Assembly: GCA_030620925.1 (NCBI GenBank)
Contig: JAUXIQ010000139.1
Coordinates: forward strand, 1-6,058
Direction: 5' to 3'
Source of the DNA: JAUXIQ01 sp030620925 [NCBI: Nitrospinota bacterium]
GTDB taxonomy: Bacteria > JAUXIQ01
DNA: 6,058 nucleotides
Every line of letters starts with the position of its first letter. Position 1 is the first letter of the stretch. Positions 4,263 to 6,058 of the stretch are shown here, one piece after another. The notes under the pieces were generated by a model. The model was not told the origin of the DNA, searched no databases, and saw only the letters and a list, made by a program, of their open reading frames with translations. Both the position numbers and the translations under genes were made by a program.

Positions 4263-6058
4263 ATGGCGAAAGCGGTCGCGAAGGAAAAGCTCAAGAAGGT
4301 ACCCCAGGAAACGGGTTTCCTCAACGGCAACGAGATGGTGGCCGAGGCGGGCAGAGCTATCGACTTCCACATGATGGGTTATTTCCCCATCACCCCCTCC
4401 ACGCAGATAGCTGAAGAACTGGACGCCATGAAGGCCGAAGGGCTGCACGATATAAAAATGATCGCCGGCGACGGTGAACACAGCGCGGCGGGGATATGCC
4501 TGGGCGCGGCGGCGGGCGGCGGCCGGATATTGAACGCCACCTCCGCTCAAGGACTGCTATTCGCGCTGGAGCAATTGCCCAGCCAGGCGGGACTCCGCTT
4601 TCCCATGGTGCTCAACGTGATCTGCCGGACCATCAACTCGCCCTTGAACATCCTGGGCGACCACAGCGATATCATGTTCGCCCTCAACACGGGTTGGATA
4701 ATATTCATGGCCAGGGACCCCCAGATGGTCTACGACTTGAATTTCGCCGCCGTCAAGCTGGGGGAGCTGCAGGATGTCCGGCTGCCGGTGATCGTGGCTT
4801 CGGACGGGTTTTTCACCAGCCACCAGAAGCGGAAGGTCAGCCTGTTCAAAGAGAGCAAGGCGCTTAAAGACTGGCTGGGAAGCTACGACGCACCTTATCA
4901 TGCCCTCGACCCGACTAACCCCATCACCATCGGACCCTACATGAACGACCCCGACCTCATAAATAACAAGAAACAGCAGGCCATGGCCATGGAGGCCGCC
5001 TATCGCCATCTGCCCCGGGTGTTGAAAGAGTTAGGCACGCTCAGCGGCAGGAGCTACCCCATCGTGGAGACTTACAGGATGGAAGACGCCGAGGCGGCGC
5101 TGTTCATCCTCAACACCGCCTACGACACCACCCGGGACGCCGTGGACCGCATGCGCGAGAAGGGCCTCAAGGTGGGGGTGGTAGCCACCAACGTGCTGCG
5201 ACCCTTCCCTTTGAAAGAGATTCAGGATGCCTTGAAAAAGGTGAAAGCCCTCTGCGTGGCTGACCGGCAGGACAGCTACGGGGCATGGGGCGGCAACATG
5301 AGCCTGGAGATCAAGGCCGCCCTCAAGGACGACCCCGCTAACAAGACGCTTGTCTTCAGCCGCATCTACGGACTCGGCGGCAAGCAGTTCTACATAACGG
5401 AGGCCGAGGAGCTTCTGGGTCAGGCCCTGAAAGTATCTCTGGAGGGGAAGATAGATGTCCCTTACGACTACCTGGGTGCAGACCCCGGAGACCCCGGCTA
5501 CGTTATGGAACGGGTGATGAAACCTTTCACGGCGGAAGACCTGGATAACGGCATCACCGTGGAAAAGAACCCTGATACGGGCAAGGTGGATGTCAAAGGC
5601 ATAAACATCCGTCGGCTGACGGGCATGCCCAAACGCATCGCCCCCGGCCACGGCGCCTGCCCCGGCTGCGGCATATTCCCCAGCCTTAACCTGTTCCTGA
5701 AAGGCATCAAGGGCCATGTGGTGGTCCTCTTCCAGACCGGCTGCGCGGAGATAGTGACTTCCGGATTCCCCTTCAGCGCCCACAGGATGACTTACATTCA
5801 CAACCTGTTCCAGAACGGGGCCGCCACACTGAGCGGCCTGGTGGAAATGTACCGTGAGCGCAAGAAGCGGGGCGAGATACCTCAAGACATGGAGATAACT
5901 TTCGTCATGGTCAGCGGTGATGGCGGGCTGGATATCGGCATGGGTTCACTGGTGGGCGCCGCATTGCGCAACCACCCCATGATTATCCTGGAATACGACA
6001 ACCAGGGATACATGAACACCGGCGATCAGCTCTCGCAGACCACCCCCCTGGGCCATTC
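4263..6058 (+). CDS. 2-oxoacid:ferredoxin oxidoreductase, fused alpha-beta subunit (3' end outside window)
   Basis: An uninterrupted frame of 598 codons runs off the window. Residues 19 to about 250 are the alpha pyrimidine-binding domain: YFPITPST (40-47), GDGEHSAAG (69-77) with the conserved Glu72, Arg122 in the substrate-carboxylate position, and GDHSDIM (132-138). Residues about 265-395 are the alpha domain II (KVGVV, LRPFP, then VADRQDSYGAWGG). From about 455 the thiamine-diphosphate-binding beta subunit begins: GHGACPGCG with C466 and C469, TGC with C494 (three ligands of the proximal 4Fe-4S cluster), GDGG (552-555) and YDNQGYMNTG (578-587). The C466/C469/C494 spacing equals that of C812/C815/C840 in Desulfovibrio africanus PFOR as I recall it; the fourth ligand would lie past the window. 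With the gamma-delta protein it supplies every module for CoA-dependent 2-oxoacid oxidation or its reversal. PorA and PorB are usually separate proteins, and no internal start with a good ribosome site is visible near the junction. Odd: the GDG loop is one residue short. Pyruvate is the likely substrate, but another 2-oxoacid is possible. Confidence 0.93.
   Translation, partial: MAKAVAKEKLKKVPQETGFLNGNEMVAEAGRAIDFHMMGYFPITPSTQIAEELDAMKAEGLHDIKMIAGDGEHSAAGICLGAAAGGGRILNATSAQGLLFALEQLPSQAGLRFPMVLNVICRTINSPLNILGDHSDIMFALNTGWIIFMARDPQMVYDLNFAAVKLGELQDVRLPVIVASDGFFTSHQKRKVSLFKESKALKDWLGSYDAPYHALDPTNPITIGPYMNDPDLINNKKQQAMAMEAAYRHLPRVLKELGTLSGRSYPIVETYRMEDAEAALFILNTAYDTTRDAVDRMREKGLKVGVVATNVLRPFPLKEIQDALKKVKALCVADRQDSYGAWGGNMSLEIKAALKDDPANKTLVFSRIYGLGGKQFYITEAEELLGQALKVSLEGKIDVPYDYLGADPGDPGYVMERVMKPFTAEDLDNGITVEKNPDTGKVDVKGINIRRLTGMPKRIAPGHGACPGCGIFPSLNLFLKGIKGHVVVLFQTGCAEIVTSGFPFSAHRMTYIHNLFQNGAATLSGLVEMYRERKKRGEIPQDMEITFVMVSGDGGLDIGMGSLVGAALRNHPMIILEYDNQGYMNTGDQLSQTTPLGH

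Noticed and set aside
4232-4414. Short + strand frame starting at 4232
   Set aside because: It overlaps the start of the alpha-beta gene in another frame, has no good ribosome site and is low in complexity.
5031-5885. 284-residue reading frame on the minus strand
   Set aside because: It lies wholly opposite the alpha-beta oxidoreductase frame, whose motifs are unambiguous. It is His/Val/Ala-rich, typical of antisense to GC-rich coding sequence.

Overview
The window looks like chromosomal DNA from an anaerobic bacterium. It is GC-rich by eye, and ATA, AGG and AGA codons are common despite the GC content. It holds a conserved replication/repair cluster followed by a ferredoxin-linked 2-oxoacid oxidoreductase locus. 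All confident genes are on the + strand. I cannot name the species. A dnaX-ybaB-recR cluster occurs in many phyla, and the oxygen-sensitive oxidoreductase points to an anaerobic or microaerophilic lifestyle.

Layout: positions 1-211 are a non-coding leader with several short inverted repeats and no RNA family I recognise. dnaX (212-1909; DNA polymerase III clamp-loader subunit gamma/tau) has a GTG start. It is followed after 70 nt by ybaB/ebfC (1980-2294; nucleoid-associated protein) and after 17 more nt by recR (2312-2911; recombination mediator). These three look co-transcribed. A six-A run in dnaX lies where the ATPase part gives way to the tau-specific C-terminal domain, so it is a candidate site for making a short gamma form.

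The 288-nt gap 2912-3199 is the largest non-coding stretch. It carries a good sigma70-type promoter candidate, then two 23-nt near-identical direct repeats (each able to fold) flanking a perfectly centred palindrome, then an AT-rich segment. If the promoter is real, the repeats sit in a leader of about 220 nt before the next operon.

That operon encodes a thiamine-diphosphate, iron-sulfur 2-oxoacid:ferredoxin oxidoreductase, most likely of the pyruvate synthase (Por) type. The usual four subunits are packed into two genes: a gamma-delta fusion (3200-4198, complete) and an alpha-beta fusion (4263 to beyond the window end, 598 codons visible). Together they would catalyse CoA-dependent oxidative decarboxylation of a 2-oxoacid with reduction of ferredoxin, or the reverse reductive carboxylation. 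The alpha-beta gene has no stop inside the window, so a search requiring a stop codon would miss it. Nothing here looks like a wholly new system. The points most worth a second look are the two-gene domain packaging, the repeat-containing leader and the dnaX A-run.
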